Shown: one piece after another, positions 6,678 to 15,599 of the stretch
Numbering within the stretch: the stretch's first letter is position 1
Layout: each line of letters opens with the position of its first letter
DNA from: Lachnospiraceae bacterium
Lineage (GTDB): Bacteria; Bacillota; Clostridia; Lachnospirales; Lachnospiraceae
Assembly: GCA_017621975.1 (NCBI GenBank)
Contig: JAGARW010000148.1
Span: forward strand, 1 to 43,833
DNA length: 43,833 nucleotides
Direction of reading: 5' to 3'
Notes under the pieces: generated by a model
Databases searched by the model: none
What the model was told of the DNA's origin: nothing
What the model saw: only the letters and a program-made list of their open reading frames with translations
Made by a program: the position numbers and the translations under genes

Positions 6678-7691
6678 ATGACTTGGCAGGAAGTAGTGCA
6701 GCAGGCAAAAGGAAATTTAGGAAAGTATTGTAAAGGATGCCCGGAGTGCAACGGCAGGGCATGCAGGAATACGATGCCGGGACCGGGGGCAAAGGGAGTC
6801 GGCGATACTGCGGTCAGAAATTATGAAAAATGGAAAGAGCTTCGTATCAATATGGATACGATCACGGATAACAGTCCGATCGATATATCCTGCGAGCTGT
6901 TCGGAAATCGGTTTGCCGCGCCGTTTTTCGCAGGACCGGTCGGGACGGTACAGCAGCATTACAGTGATCTTTACAGCGACGAGACTTATAACGACGTGCT
7001 TGTGTCCGCCTGCGCGGAGGCGGGAATTGCAGCGTTTACGGGAGACGGCATCAATCCGAACGTCATGGAGGCGGCAGCGGCAGCCATCCGCAAGGCGGGC
7101 GGCGTCGGGATTCCGACGATCAAGCCGTGGAACACAGACGTTGTACGGGAAAAGATGGGAATTGCGAGGGGCGCGTTTGCGATGGCAATGGATGTGGACG
7201 CGGCAGGTCTGCCGTTTCTCAAAAATATGGAGCCGCCTGCCGGTAGAAAGAGCGTGGAGGAGCTGCGCCGGATTAAGGAGGAAGCAGGCGTTCCGTTTAT
7301 TGTCAAGGGCATTATGACGGTCAGGGGCGCCCTGAAAGCGAAAGAGGCGGGAGCGGACGGTATTATTGTTTCCAATCATGGCGGCAGAGTGCTCGATCAG
7401 TGTCCGGCGACGGCGGAGGTACTGCCTGCAATCGCGGCGGCAGTCGGAAAAGAAATGACCGTTCTTGTAGACGGCGGCATCCGCAGCGGCGTGGACATAC
7501 TGAAGGCGCTCGCGCTCGGAGCGGACGGCGTTGTCATTGCAAGACCGTTCGTAACGGCTGTTTACGGAGGCGGAAGGGAAGGCGTGCTTGCGCTTGTTGG
7601 CAAATTATCATCTGAACTCGAGGACGCTATGGCAATGTGCGGCGTTCATAATCTGTCGGAGATCACGGAGGATCTGATCTGGAGAGCATAA
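6678..7691 (+). CDS. FMN-dependent alpha-hydroxy-acid oxidase/dehydrogenase family protein
   Basis: 337 residues forming one TIM barrel. Family motifs: PFFAGPVGT near the start, VKGI with Lys210, SNHGGR with the candidate catalytic base His234, and the phosphate-binding stretch VDGGIRSGVDILKALALGADGVVIARPF. Relatives oxidise lactate, glycolate or other 2-hydroxy acids to keto acids with FMN. Unusual is the N-terminus, with four cysteines in CKGCPECNGRAC (Cys18, 21, 24, 29), which classical lactate oxidases lack and which could bind a metal or Fe-S cluster. In an anaerobe the electron acceptor is probably not oxygen. GGAGG precedes ATG 6678. It lies between YitT and a second MATE gene on the same strand. 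Confidence 0.8.
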   Translation: MTWQEVVQQAKGNLGKYCKGCPECNGRACRNTMPGPGAKGVGDTAVRNYEKWKELRINMDTITDNSPIDISCELFGNRFAAPFFAGPVGTVQQHYSDLYSDETYNDVLVSACAEAGIAAFTGDGINPNVMEAAAAAIRKAGGVGIPTIKPWNTDVVREKMGIARGAFAMAMDVDAAGLPFLKNMEPPAGRKSVEELRRIKEEAGVPFIVKGIMTVRGALKAKEAGADGIIVSNHGGRVLDQCPATAEVLPAIAAAVGKEMTVLVDGGIRSGVDILKALALGADGVVIARPFVTAVYGGGREGVLALVGKLSSELEDAMAMCGVHNLSEITEDLIWRA

Positions 7692-7710
7692 GCGTCAGCG
7701 GAAAGCGCAG

Positions 7711-9117
7711 ATGCAAATTAATAAGAAAGTAAGTGAGACGATGGCTATGGAACAAGAGGAGATCAGCAGGACACAGCAGGAAGAGAAAATAAAATATATG
7801 ACGACGGCTCCCGTGCATAAGCTTGTATGTAAGTTGGCGGTGCCGACGATCATCAGCATGCTCGTTACTTCTTTTTATAATATGGCGGATACGTTTTTTG
7901 TCGGCAGGATCAATACGAGCGCGACGGCGGCAGTCGGCGTGGTATTTTCGGTGATGGCGTTTATTCAGGCGGTCGGTTTCTTTTTTGGGCACGGTTCCGG
8001 CAATTATATTTCAAGAAAGCTGGGTGCGAGAGAATATGATATTGCCTCCACAATGGCGGCGACAGGCTTTGTTTATGCCTTTCTCGGCGGAATTGTGATC
8101 GCGGTATGCGGGCTTTTGTTTCTGGAACCGTTTTCGCGTCTGCTCGGTTCGACGCCGACGATCCTGCCATATACGAAGGCATATCTGCGGATCATTCTGC
8201 TCGGCGCGCCGTTCATGACGTCTTCGCTCGTGCTCAACAACCAGCTTCGGTTTCAGGGGAGCGCGGCGTACGCTATGGTAGGGATCGTAACGGGCGCGGC
8301 AATCAATATCGTACTCGATCCGTTTCTTATTTTTACGTGTCGTATGGGAATCGCGGGAGCGGCTGCGGCGACTGTGACGAGCCAGTTTATCAGCTTCTGC
8401 CTCCTCGTGGCTGGCAGCCGCCGGGGCGGCAATATCGTCATTCATCTGCGCAGGTTCAGTCCTAATCCTTATTTTCTCAAGGAGATCGTACGCGGCGGAC
8501 TTCCTTCACTTTGCAGACAGGGACTTGCGAGCGTTTCCGTTACCTGCTTAAACCATGCGGCGGGCGCGTATGGAGACGCGGCGATCGCAGGCATGTCGAT
8601 CGTGAACCGGATCACGATGTTTGCCAATTCTGCGCTGATCGGCTTTGGACAGGGCTTTCAGCCTGTCTGCGGGATGAATTACGGCGCGGGAAAAATGAAG
8701 CGTGTACGGGACGCTTATTTTTTCTGTGTCAAATGGGCGGCTGTTTTTCTGGTGGCGGTGTCTGTTCTCGGCTTTGCGGAAGCGGAACGGATCGTCGCGG
8801 TTTTCAGAAAGGATGATCCCGAGGTCATTGCGGTCGGAACGCGGGCGCTGCGGCTTCAGCTTCTTGTGTTCCCATTCGGAGCATGGATCGTGATCTGTAA
8901 TATGATGCTGCAGTCGATCGGAAAAGCGGTAAAGGCTTCTATCGTAGCGGCGGGCAGACAGGGGCTCTTTTTCCTGCCGCTGATCGCCGTGCTGCCGAGA
9001 TTGTTCGGGTTATTCGGCGTTCAGATATGCCAGACGATTGCAGATATTTGCACGCTGATTTTGTCAATTCCGCTCGGTGTCAGCGTTTTAAATGAAATGA
9101 AACGGCAGGAGCCTTAA
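7711..9117 (+). CDS. MATE family efflux transporter (second copy)
   Basis: 468 residues, about 12 membrane segments. Motifs include PTIISMLVTSFYNMADTFFVG and, in the second half, ASVSVTCLNHAAGAYGDAAIAGMSI followed by GFGQGFQPVCGMNYGAGKM. It is clearly diverged from the MATE copy at 4428-5789, so this is not a recent duplication. The exact start is uncertain: ATG 7711, 7741 and 7747 are in frame and none has a strong ribosome binding site; the first 30 or so residues are hydrophilic and not needed for the fold. A terminator at 9137-9168 ends the cluster. Substrate unknown. Confidence 0.88.
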   Translation: MQINKKVSETMAMEQEEISRTQQEEKIKYMTTAPVHKLVCKLAVPTIISMLVTSFYNMADTFFVGRINTSATAAVGVVFSVMAFIQAVGFFFGHGSGNYISRKLGAREYDIASTMAATGFVYAFLGGIVIAVCGLLFLEPFSRLLGSTPTILPYTKAYLRIILLGAPFMTSSLVLNNQLRFQGSAAYAMVGIVTGAAINIVLDPFLIFTCRMGIAGAAAATVTSQFISFCLLVAGSRRGGNIVIHLRRFSPNPYFLKEIVRGGLPSLCRQGLASVSVTCLNHAAGAYGDAAIAGMSIVNRITMFANSALIGFGQGFQPVCGMNYGAGKMKRVRDAYFFCVKWAAVFLVAVSVLGFAEAERIVAVFRKDDPEVIAVGTRALRLQLLVFPFGAWIVICNMMLQSIGKAVKASIVAAGRQGLFFLPLIAVLPRLFGLFGVQICQTIADICTLILSIPLGVSVLNEMKRQEP

Positions 9118-9136
9118 TAGGCGCCGCCGGTTTTTG

Positions 9137-9168
9137 CCGCTCTGCGTTTTACCGCGCAGGGCGGTTTT
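9137..9168 (+). terminator. Rho-independent terminator
   Basis: CCGCTCTGCG (9137-9146) pairs fully, with one U-G, with CGCAGGGCGG (9155-9164); loop TTTTACCG; then TTTT. It abuts the Pho-box array of the pst operon. Confidence 0.8.
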
Positions 9169-9214
9169 ACATTTCCTTAACATGTCTTTAAATGTCGTTT
9201 ACATTTTCTTTACC
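9166..9214 (+). promoter_or_regulatory. Candidate PhoP-binding array (Pho box) upstream of pstS
   Basis: Five TTTACA-like hexamers: TTTACA 9166, TTAACA 9177, TTTAAA 9187, TTTACA 9198 and TTTACC 9209, spaced 11, 10, 11 and 11 bases. Direct repeats of TT(A/T)ACA every 11 bases are the established binding pattern of PhoP in Firmicutes. The position in front of pstSCAB-phoU supports control by phosphate starvation. The regulator genes are not in the window. Confidence 0.7.
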
Positions 9215-9336
9215 TGAATCTGGTAGTTACTTCTCCGTAGAAAACATAAGATAAATACGTACTGAAAAACAAAAAAAGCTGCGCGGCAGAGCCAGCAGGA
9301 AAGCGTAAGAAAAACGCTTTGGAATGGAGGAGAAAT

Positions 9337-10281
9337 ATGAAAAGCAACAAAGTAAAGAAAATATTGGCGGCGGCAGCGGCCGCTGCGATCGTAGCCGCTA
9401 TGGCAATGGGATGCGGACAGACGGAAGAAACGACGACGGCGTTAGAAGAGTCAACGCCCGCGGAGGAGGCCGTTTCGGAAGCGGCAGACGCAGACGCGGC
9501 ACAGGCGGCTGATACGCAGGCTGCTGAGGATACGGCGGGAGATATCAGCGGAACGGTCTCTATGGCGGGAAGCACCTCGATGGAAAAGCTGGCGAATGCG
9601 GCTGCAGAGGCGTTTATGGCAAAATATCCGGGCGTGACCGTTACGGCGGAATTCACGTGCTCCGGCGCGGGAATTGAATCCGTACTGGCGGGCAGCGTCG
9701 ACATCGGAAATTCTTCCAGAAATCTGAAGGATGAGGAAAAAAGCGCAGGCGCGGTTGAAAATATCGTAGCGATCGACGGCATCGCAGTTGTAACGGACGT
9801 GGCAAATACAGTAGAAGACCTGACGAAAGACCAGCTCATCAGTATCTACACAGGGGAAACAAAGAATTGGAAAGACCTTGGCGGAGAAGATCAGGCGATC
9901 GTTGTAGTGGGCAGGGAAGCAGGCTCCGGTACAAGAGGGGCGTTTGAAGAGCTGCTTGCGATCGAGGACGCATGCGCATATGCAAACGAATTGGACAGCA
10001 CGGGCGCGGTCATGGCGAAGGTAGCTTCCACGCCGGGAGCGATCGGATATGTTTCCCTTGACGTTCTCGACGATACGGTAAAGGCGCTGAAGCTGGAAGG
10101 AGTAGAAGCGACGGAAGAGACGATCAAAGCGGGCGAATATTTCCTGAGCAGACCGTTCGTTATGGCGACCAACGGAGAGATTTCCGAGCAGAGCGAAGCG
10201 GTTCAGACATTCCTTGGATGGATGGCGTCTGACGAAGGCAAGGAAGTTATCAAAGGAGTCGGTCTGATCACGGTAGATTAA
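9337..10281 (+). CDS. pstS: Phosphate ABC transporter substrate-binding lipoprotein
   Basis: 314 residues from ATG 9337, placed by GGAGG; an ATG 18 bases earlier lies in the ribosome binding site region. A lipoprotein signal ends at Cys26 (AMGC), followed by an acidic Ala/Glu-rich linker to about residue 65. The binding domain shows the PstS phosphate pocket words GSTSMEKLANAAAEAF, FTCSGAGIESV, DIGNSSR and GREAGSGTRGAFEELL. It captures phosphate outside the cell and delivers it to PstC/PstA. It is the first gene of pstSCAB-phoU, behind the Pho-box array. Confidence 0.93.
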   Translation: MKSNKVKKILAAAAAAAIVAAMAMGCGQTEETTTALEESTPAEEAVSEAADADAAQAADTQAAEDTAGDISGTVSMAGSTSMEKLANAAAEAFMAKYPGVTVTAEFTCSGAGIESVLAGSVDIGNSSRNLKDEEKSAGAVENIVAIDGIAVVTDVANTVEDLTKDQLISIYTGETKNWKDLGGEDQAIVVVGREAGSGTRGAFEELLAIEDACAYANELDSTGAVMAKVASTPGAIGYVSLDVLDDTVKALKLEGVEATEETIKAGEYFLSRPFVMATNGEISEQSEAVQTFLGWMASDEGKEVIKGVGLITVD

Positions 10282-10308
10282 TCTCATAAATGAAGAGTGG
10301 ATAAACGT

Positions 10309-11253
10309 ATGGAAAATTTAAAGCAGAGTTCCTCTCAGGGAACTTCCATTAAAGGGACTTTTCGAAATAAATCCATACTGGAAAGAACTGCGCAGGACAT
10401 TTTTACGGTCTGCGCGTTCTTTGCAGTATTGGCGGTAGCTTCTATTACTGTTTATATGCTGATCAGCGGCGTACCCGCCCTGACCAAGGTGGGCGTTCTG
10501 GAGCTTTTGTTCGGAAACGTATGGAAACCGGCGGCAGAGACGCCGAGCTTCGGCATCCTGTATGTCATTCTGACGTCGATCGTAGGCACGGTTCTGGCAA
10601 TTTTGCTCGGGGTACCGGTCGGCGTGCTGACAGCGGTATTTTTGGCGGAGGTAGCGCCAAAACGTCTGGCGGGCGTTGTAAAGCCTGCGATCGAGCTTCT
10701 GGCGGGAATCCCGTCCGTTATTTACGGGCTGCTCGGACTCATGATCTTAAATCCGGTCATGTACCGTTTGGAACAATATGTCTTTAAGGATTCGCAGACG
10801 CATCAGTTTACGGGCGGCGCCAATCTGATCTCCGCAGTGCTTGTGCTTGCCGTTATGATTCTGCCGACCGTTATCAATATCAGCGAATCGGCGATCCGCG
10901 CGGTTCCCGCGCATTTGAAATCGGCGTCTCTGGCAGTTGGGGCTTCCCATATCCAGACGATTTTTAAGGTCATCCTGCCGGCTGCGAAATCCGGTATTAT
11001 TACTGCGGTCATTCTCGGCGTGGGAAGGGCGATCGGAGAGGCAATGGCGATCAGTCTTGTATCAGGCAGCTCCGTGAATTTCCCGCTGCCGTTCAATTCC
11101 GTCAGATTCCTGACGACGGCGATCGTCAGCGAGATGGGATACGCGTCCGGTCTGCATAGGCAGGTGCTTTTTACGATCGGGCTTGTGCTTTTCGCATTTA
11201 TTATGCTGATCAATCTTTCTCTTACGAGAATGCTGAAAAAGGAGGAGGAGTAG
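10309..11253 (+). CDS. pstC: Phosphate ABC transporter permease PstC
   Basis: 314 residues from ATG 10309; a GTG 12 bases upstream is in frame but too close to any ribosome binding site, while GAGTGG suits the ATG. Six membrane segments. The binding-protein-dependent permease loop that docks on the ATPase is visible: residues around AVPAHLKSASLAVGASHIQTIFKVILP followed by VGRAIGEAMA. Motifs PVGVLTAVFLAE and ELLAGIPSVIYG are typical of PstC. It pairs with PstA to form the membrane channel. It lies 27 bases after pstS and one base before pstA. Confidence 0.93.
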   Translation: MENLKQSSSQGTSIKGTFRNKSILERTAQDIFTVCAFFAVLAVASITVYMLISGVPALTKVGVLELLFGNVWKPAAETPSFGILYVILTSIVGTVLAILLGVPVGVLTAVFLAEVAPKRLAGVVKPAIELLAGIPSVIYGLLGLMILNPVMYRLEQYVFKDSQTHQFTGGANLISAVLVLAVMILPTVINISESAIRAVPAHLKSASLAVGASHIQTIFKVILPAAKSGIITAVILGVGRAIGEAMAISLVSGSSVNFPLPFNSVRFLTTAIVSEMGYASGLHRQVLFTIGLVLFAFIMLINLSLTRMLKKEEE

Positions 11254-11254
11254 A

Positions 11255-12133
11255 ATGCGGACGCTTGTACGAAAAGGGAAACGATGGAACGAGGCGCTTT
11301 TGTATACGCTCATTTATTTGTCGGCGTCAATCTCGGTATTTCTTCTTCTCGGTATCCTCTTTTATGTATTTATCAAAGGCTTTCACTGCGTGAATCTGAC
11401 GTTCCTGACAAGCGTGCCGAGCGCTTTGAAAGGAACGGTCGGTATTGCGGGCAATATTGTGAATACGCTTTATATTGTCGCTTTGACGCTGCTGATCGCG
11501 ACGCCGGTCGGCATTGGCGCGGCGATTTATTTGAACGAGTATGCGCGCCCCGGCAGAATCGTCCGCCTGATCGAATTTACAACAGAGATTCTTTCGGGAA
11601 TTCCGTCCATTATTTTCGGATTGTTCGGTATGGTCTTTTTCGGTATGAATCTGGGACTTGGATATTCTATCCTGACCGGAGCGCTGACGCTGGCGATCAT
11701 GGTGCTGCCGCTCATTACGCGCAATACGCAGGAAGCGCTTCGGACAGTGCCGGAGAGTTATCGGAGCGGAGCGCTCGGCATCGGCGCGACAAAGTGGTAC
11801 ATGATCCGTACGATACTGCTTCCGTCCGCGATGCCCGGTATCCTGACGGGCGTAATTCTTGCTGTGGGACGTATCGTCGGCGAATCGGCGGCGCTTTTGT
11901 TTACGGCGGGCAGCGGCTATCTGCTTCCCAATGCGGCGCTTGGAATCGGCGGATGGTTTAAAAAGATACTGGAATCCGGAGGCACGCTGACGATTCAGCT
12001 TTACCTCAGCATGTCGAAAGCGCAGTATGATACCGCGTTCGGTATCGCCGTCGTACTGCTTGTCGTAGTGCTGCTGATCAATCTGCTGACGAAATATCTG
12101 GCGGGGCGGCTGGATGTAAACAAAAAGGAGTAG
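11255..12133 (+). CDS. pstA: Phosphate ABC transporter permease PstA
   Basis: 292 residues with six membrane segments. Family words: TPVGIGAAIYLNEYA, EILSGIPSIIFGLFG, and the EAA-type loop ALRTVPESYRSGALGIGATKW with VGRIVGESAALLFTAG. It is the second permease subunit of the Pst importer. The ribosome binding site AAGGAGGAGGAG lies inside the end of pstC and the genes are separated by one base, so translation is coupled. Confidence 0.93.
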   Translation: MRTLVRKGKRWNEALLYTLIYLSASISVFLLLGILFYVFIKGFHCVNLTFLTSVPSALKGTVGIAGNIVNTLYIVALTLLIATPVGIGAAIYLNEYARPGRIVRLIEFTTEILSGIPSIIFGLFGMVFFGMNLGLGYSILTGALTLAIMVLPLITRNTQEALRTVPESYRSGALGIGATKWYMIRTILLPSAMPGILTGVILAVGRIVGESAALLFTAGSGYLLPNAALGIGGWFKKILESGGTLTIQLYLSMSKAQYDTAFGIAVVLLVVVLLINLLTKYLAGRLDVNKKE

Positions 12134-12145
12134 CTGGGGACGAAT

Positions 12146-12904
12146 ATGGAACAGAAAAAAATAAAGACAAATGATTTGAATTTATATTATGGAGAAAATC
12201 ACGCGCTGAAACATATTTCTATGGAGATCAGAGCGAATGCGGTCACAGCGTTCATCGGACCGAGCGGCTGCGGAAAATCGACATTCCTGCGCTGCTTAAA
12301 CCGAATGAATGATTTGATCGAAAATGTGAGAATCGAGGGAACGATTCTGCTTGACGGAGAAAATATTTATGATCCCGCAGTCGATACGACGCTGCTGCGC
12401 AAAAAAGTCGGTATGGTATTTCAGCAGCCGAATCCGTTTCCGATGAGCATCTATGACAACGTTGCGTATGGTCCGCGGATTCATGGAATCAGGAACAAAG
12501 CGGCGCTGGATGAAATCGTAGAGCGGAGTCTTGCCGGCGCGGCGATTTTTGACGAAGTAAAGGACAGGCTGAAAAAGTCTGCGCTTGGTCTTTCGGGCGG
12601 TCAGCAGCAGCGCCTGTGCATTGCGAGAGCGCTTGCCGTAGAACCGGAGGTTCTGCTGATGGATGAACCAACCTCTGCGCTGGATCCGATCTCCACCTTA
12701 AAGATCGAAGATCTGATGGAGGAACTCAAAAAGAAATATACGGTCATCGTTGTAACGCACAATATGCAGCAGGCGGCAAGAGTATCGGACGATACGGCAT
12801 TTTTCCTTGTCGGCGAGGTCGTGGAATTTGCTTCGACAAACGATATTTTTACAAGACCGAAAGAAAAGAAAACGGAAGACTATATAACGGGACGGTTCGG
12901 CTAA
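12146..12904 (+). CDS. pstB: Phosphate ABC transporter ATPase PstB
   Basis: 252 residues, one ABC domain. Walker [10 protein letters not shown] at 38-46, Q-loop [20 protein letters not shown], signature LSGGQQQRL, Walker [14 protein letters not shown] and H-loop VVTHNMQQA. The Q-loop words [14 protein letters not shown] are diagnostic for PstB rather than other ABC ATPases. It powers phosphate import through PstCA. It sits 12 bases after pstA. Confidence 0.95.
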   Translation: MEQKKIKTNDLNLYYGENHALKHISMEIRANAVTAFIGPSGCGKSTFLRCLNRMNDLIENVRIEGTILLDGENIYDPAVDTTLLRKKVGMVFQQPNPFPMSIYDNVAYGPRIHGIRNKAALDEIVERSLAGAAIFDEVKDRLKKSALGLSGGQQQRLCIARALAVEPEVLLMDEPTSALDPISTLKIEDLMEELKKKYTVIVVTHNMQQAARVSDDTAFFLVGEVVEFASTNDIFTRPKEKKTEDYITGRFG

Positions 12905-12922
12905 GGGAGGAGGAGCTTTTAC

Positions 12923-13585
12923 ATGACACCGAGAATTACGTTTGAACATGCGCTTGAGGATTTAAGGGTCAGTCTGGAAGAAATGGGAGAGCATGTAGAG
13001 AATTTATATGAAAGAATGTTTCTTGCAATCGGAGCGGGAGACGATACGGCGGTCCGTTCGATCATGAAAGAAGACCGCGTCGTCAACGATATGGAAAGGC
13101 AGATCGAAGCAAAATGCCTGACTCTGATTACAAAACAGCAGCCGGTCGCAAAAGATCTGCGGGTGATTTCGGCATCCCTTAAAATCGTAAATGATCTGGA
13201 GCGGATCGGCGATCAGATATCGGATATCGGCGAATTGGCGCTTCGGTTTGCGGGCATGGATATTTTCCGGTATTCTCCGCATCTTGCCGCAATGGCGGAT
13301 GCGGCAAAGGAGCAGATGCGGTCTGCCGTAGAATGCTTCCTTTCGCGCGATATGGACGCTGCAAAGGACGTCATCGCGGGAGACGACCTGATCGACGAGT
13401 TATTTAATAAAGTAAAGAGCGACATCGTCCGCTTTCTTCGAAAAGGGGAATTCCCGGAGGATGAATGCATTGACACGATGATGATCGCAAAGTATTTGGA
13501 AAAGATCGGCGATCATGCGGTCGCGGTCGCAGAATGGGAATGCTTTCAGGAAACGGGCAATATCCGCAATACCCGCCTTCTTTAG
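12923..13585 (+). CDS. phoU: Phosphate signalling complex protein PhoU
   Basis: 220 residues, all helical, two repeats of a three-helix bundle. Metal-binding acidic patches appear in each half: NDLERIGDQISDIGE and YLEKIGDHAVAVAEW. PhoU links the Pst transporter to the PhoR sensor and dampens import when phosphate is ample. The ribosome binding site is GGGAGGAGGAG. The TAG stop (13583-13585) overlaps the TAA stop of the convergent SDR gene, and no terminator is seen between them. Confidence 0.92.
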   Translation: MTPRITFEHALEDLRVSLEEMGEHVENLYERMFLAIGAGDDTAVRSIMKEDRVVNDMERQIEAKCLTLITKQQPVAKDLRVISASLKIVNDLERIGDQISDIGELALRFAGMDIFRYSPHLAAMADAAKEQMRSAVECFLSRDMDAAKDVIAGDDLIDELFNKVKSDIVRFLRKGEFPEDECIDTMMIAKYLEKIGDHAVAVAEWECFQETGNIRNTRLL

Positions 13586-14301
13586 AGCCATCCGCCATCC
13601 ATTGTAATGATCTGACCTGTCAGATAAGAGGGAGCCTGTGCCAGCATTAGGAGAAGCTGCGCGGCTTCCTCGCATGTTCCAAGCCGGTCAGACGGAATCT
13701 CCGCTTTTAACGCGTCTAATTCTTCTTTGGAAAAACAATGATTCATTTCCGTATCGATCACACCGAAGGCAGCCGCATTTACCTGAATATTGCTCGGCGC
13801 AAGCTCTTTGGCGAGCGCCTTTGTAAAAGTGTTGACGCCGCCCTTTGAGGCGGAATAAGCGACTTCTGTCGACGCGCCTGCATTTCCCCATACCGAAGAA
13901 ACATTGATAATGCGTCCGCCTCCGCCTGCAAGCATAAGCGGGATCGCATATTTTGCCGTATAGAAACAGGAATTCAAGTTTGCTGCCATGACGCGGTTCC
14001 ATTCCTCCGGCGACATATCTTGGAGCAGTCCGATATGGGAAACGCCTGCGTTATTGATAAGGACGTCCAGCGAAGCGATCTCCTTAAATAGCGCGGCGAC
14101 CGCATCAGCGTTTCCGGCGTCGCAGACGGCGGCGCGGCAGCTTATGCGATACGTATGCGTAAGATACTCCTTAAGTGCAAGCAGCTTATCTTCCGAATGC
14201 AGACAGGTCAGCGTCAAGTCATAGCCTGCCTGCGCAAAGCGCAGGGCGCAGGCGCGGCCGATTCCGCGGGACGCGCCCGTAATGAGAACATGTTTCCGCA
14301 T
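13582..14301 (-). CDS. Short-chain dehydrogenase/reductase (FabG-like)
   Basis: 239 residues, classical SDR size. NAD(P)-binding TGASRGIG near the start, NNAG after strand 4, catalytic Ser in INVSSVWG, and YSASKGG with the catalytic Tyr-Lys pair. The end TGQIITMDGGWL is the usual SDR C-terminus. It resembles 3-oxoacyl-ACP reductases but stands alone, with no fatty-acid genes nearby, so it may act on another keto substrate. GGAGG lies 11 bases from ATG 14301, a slightly long spacing. It is convergent with phoU (4-base overlap of stops) and divergent from trxB. Confidence 0.85.
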   Translation of the reverse strand: MRKHVLITGASRGIGRACALRFAQAGYDLTLTCLHSEDKLLALKEYLTHTYRISCRAAVCDAGNADAVAALFKEIASLDVLINNAGVSHIGLLQDMSPEEWNRVMAANLNSCFYTAKYAIPLMLAGGGGRIINVSSVWGNAGASTEVAYSASKGGVNTFTKALAKELAPSNIQVNAAAFGVIDTEMNHCFSKEELDALKAEIPSDRLGTCEEAAQLLLMLAQAPSYLTGQIITMDGGWL

Positions 14302-14451
14302 AATTTATGTTTCCTCCGTTTCCGCTTGATTTAGTTTTCTTTCTATTATCTTTATAGTAAAAAATCCGTTCTCAAAAAGCAAGTGCCAGTATGCTGCGGG
14401 TAGTAATTTAGTGAAAAAACTGGTACACTAAGAAGAAAAGAAAGGCAGGGT

Positions 14452-15387
14452 ATGGGAATGTTGGATGTGTTGATTATCGGTGCGGGACCGGCGGGACTCG
14501 CCGCCGCGATTTATGCAAGGCGGGCTGGTTTTGAAACGCTTGTGCTTGAGAAAGCGCCAATGAGCGGCGGTCAGATCGTGAGTACGTATGAAGTAGATAA
14601 TTATCCCGGACTTCCGGGAATCGGCGGATTTGATATGGGAATGAAGTTTCGGGAGCACGCGGAGGCGATGGGCGCGCAGTTCGCGGAAGGGGAAGTGGCA
14701 AAGCTGCATCTTGCCGGAGAACTCAAAGAGGTCGTGACAGAAGAGAAGACTTATCAGGCGAGAGCGGTCATTATTGCCGCAGGAGCGACGCATGCAAAGC
14801 TCGGAGTGCCCGGTGAGGAAGAGCTGACCGGCAAAGGCGTTTCCTATTGCGCGACATGCGACGGCGCCTTTTTCAGAAACCGCGTGACGGCGGTCGTCGG
14901 CGGCGGAGACGTCGCGGCAGAAGACGCGGTATTTCTCGCAAGATTCTGCAAAAAGGTTTATGTGATTCATAGAAGAGACAGTCTGCGGGCTGCGGAAATA
15001 TTACAAAAAAAATTATTTTCCCTGCCGAATGTCGAACTGATATGGGATACCGTCGTAGAAAAAATAAACGGGACGGAGCAGGTGGAAAGTATTTTGACAC
15101 TCAACAAAAAGACAGGCTTTACAAAGGAGCTTGCCGTGGACGGCGTCTTTATTGCCGTTGGAATCCTGCCGCAGTCCGAGGCGTTTGCCGGGCTGGTACA
15201 GACGGATGAGAAAGGATATTTTGTGGCGGGCGAAGACTGCCGCACCAATATAGAGGGTGTTTTTGCGGCGGGAGACGTGCGTACAAAAAAGCTCCGTCAG
15301 GTCGTGACAGCGGTTGCGGACGGCGCCAATGCGGTGACAAGCGTTCAGGAATATTTGCTGCAAAAAACAAATCCACAAAAAAATTAA
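14452..15387 (+). CDS. trxB: Thioredoxin reductase family protein
   Basis: 311 residues. FAD-binding GAGPAGLAAAIYARR at the start, redox pair CATC (Cys133, Cys136) in SYCATCDGAFF, NAD(P)-binding GGGDVAAEDAVFLARF with HRRD, and the C-terminal FAD motif GVFAAGDVRTKKLRQVVTAVADGA. The enzyme passes electrons to thioredoxin through the disulfide. It could accept NADPH or, in some clostridia, another donor; HRRD favours NADPH. No thioredoxin gene is adjacent. ATG 14458 is a possible alternative start. An extended -10 (TGGTACACT) lies just upstream. Confidence 0.9.
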   Translation: MGMLDVLIIGAGPAGLAAAIYARRAGFETLVLEKAPMSGGQIVSTYEVDNYPGLPGIGGFDMGMKFREHAEAMGAQFAEGEVAKLHLAGELKEVVTEEKTYQARAVIIAAGATHAKLGVPGEEELTGKGVSYCATCDGAFFRNRVTAVVGGGDVAAEDAVFLARFCKKVYVIHRRDSLRAAEILQKKLFSLPNVELIWDTVVEKINGTEQVESILTLNKKTGFTKELAVDGVFIAVGILPQSEAFAGLVQTDEKGYFVAGEDCRTNIEGVFAAGDVRTKKLRQVVTAVADGANAVTSVQEYLLQKTNPQKN

Positions 15388-15487
15388 AAACTTGTAACAA
15401 CTAAAAGAGGGATCGTATCAAGGAACTGTCATACTCTTTTTTCTTAAAAAACAAGCTTTTCCAAATGCTGCCAATTTGTTTGGGGTG

Positions 15488-15516
15488 TTGACAAACGCGT
15501 TTTACAATGTTATATT
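15488..15516 (+). promoter_or_regulatory. Strong promoter of the SH3b-NlpC/P60 gene
   Basis: A perfect TTGACA (15488-15493), a 17-base spacer and TATATT (15511-15516). The leader of about 75 bases contains AATTTTG-TAA-CAAAATT, a 7-bp inverted repeat. Confidence 0.8.
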
Positions 15517-15599
15517 TAGTAAAGAATTTAACAATTTTGTAACAAAATTTAACATATCAGAAACAGCAAAGATACGGATTTAAGTCGCTGGAGGATTGT

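Noticed and set aside
11284..11961. A 225-residue plus-strand frame inside pstA
   Set aside because: Arg/Tyr-rich out-of-frame reading of pstA without family motifs.
15388..15599. Cyclic-di-AMP riboswitch before the NlpC/P60 gene
   Set aside because: Such RNAs precede wall hydrolases, but a promoter lies only about 110 bases from the start and no matching conserved core is seen.
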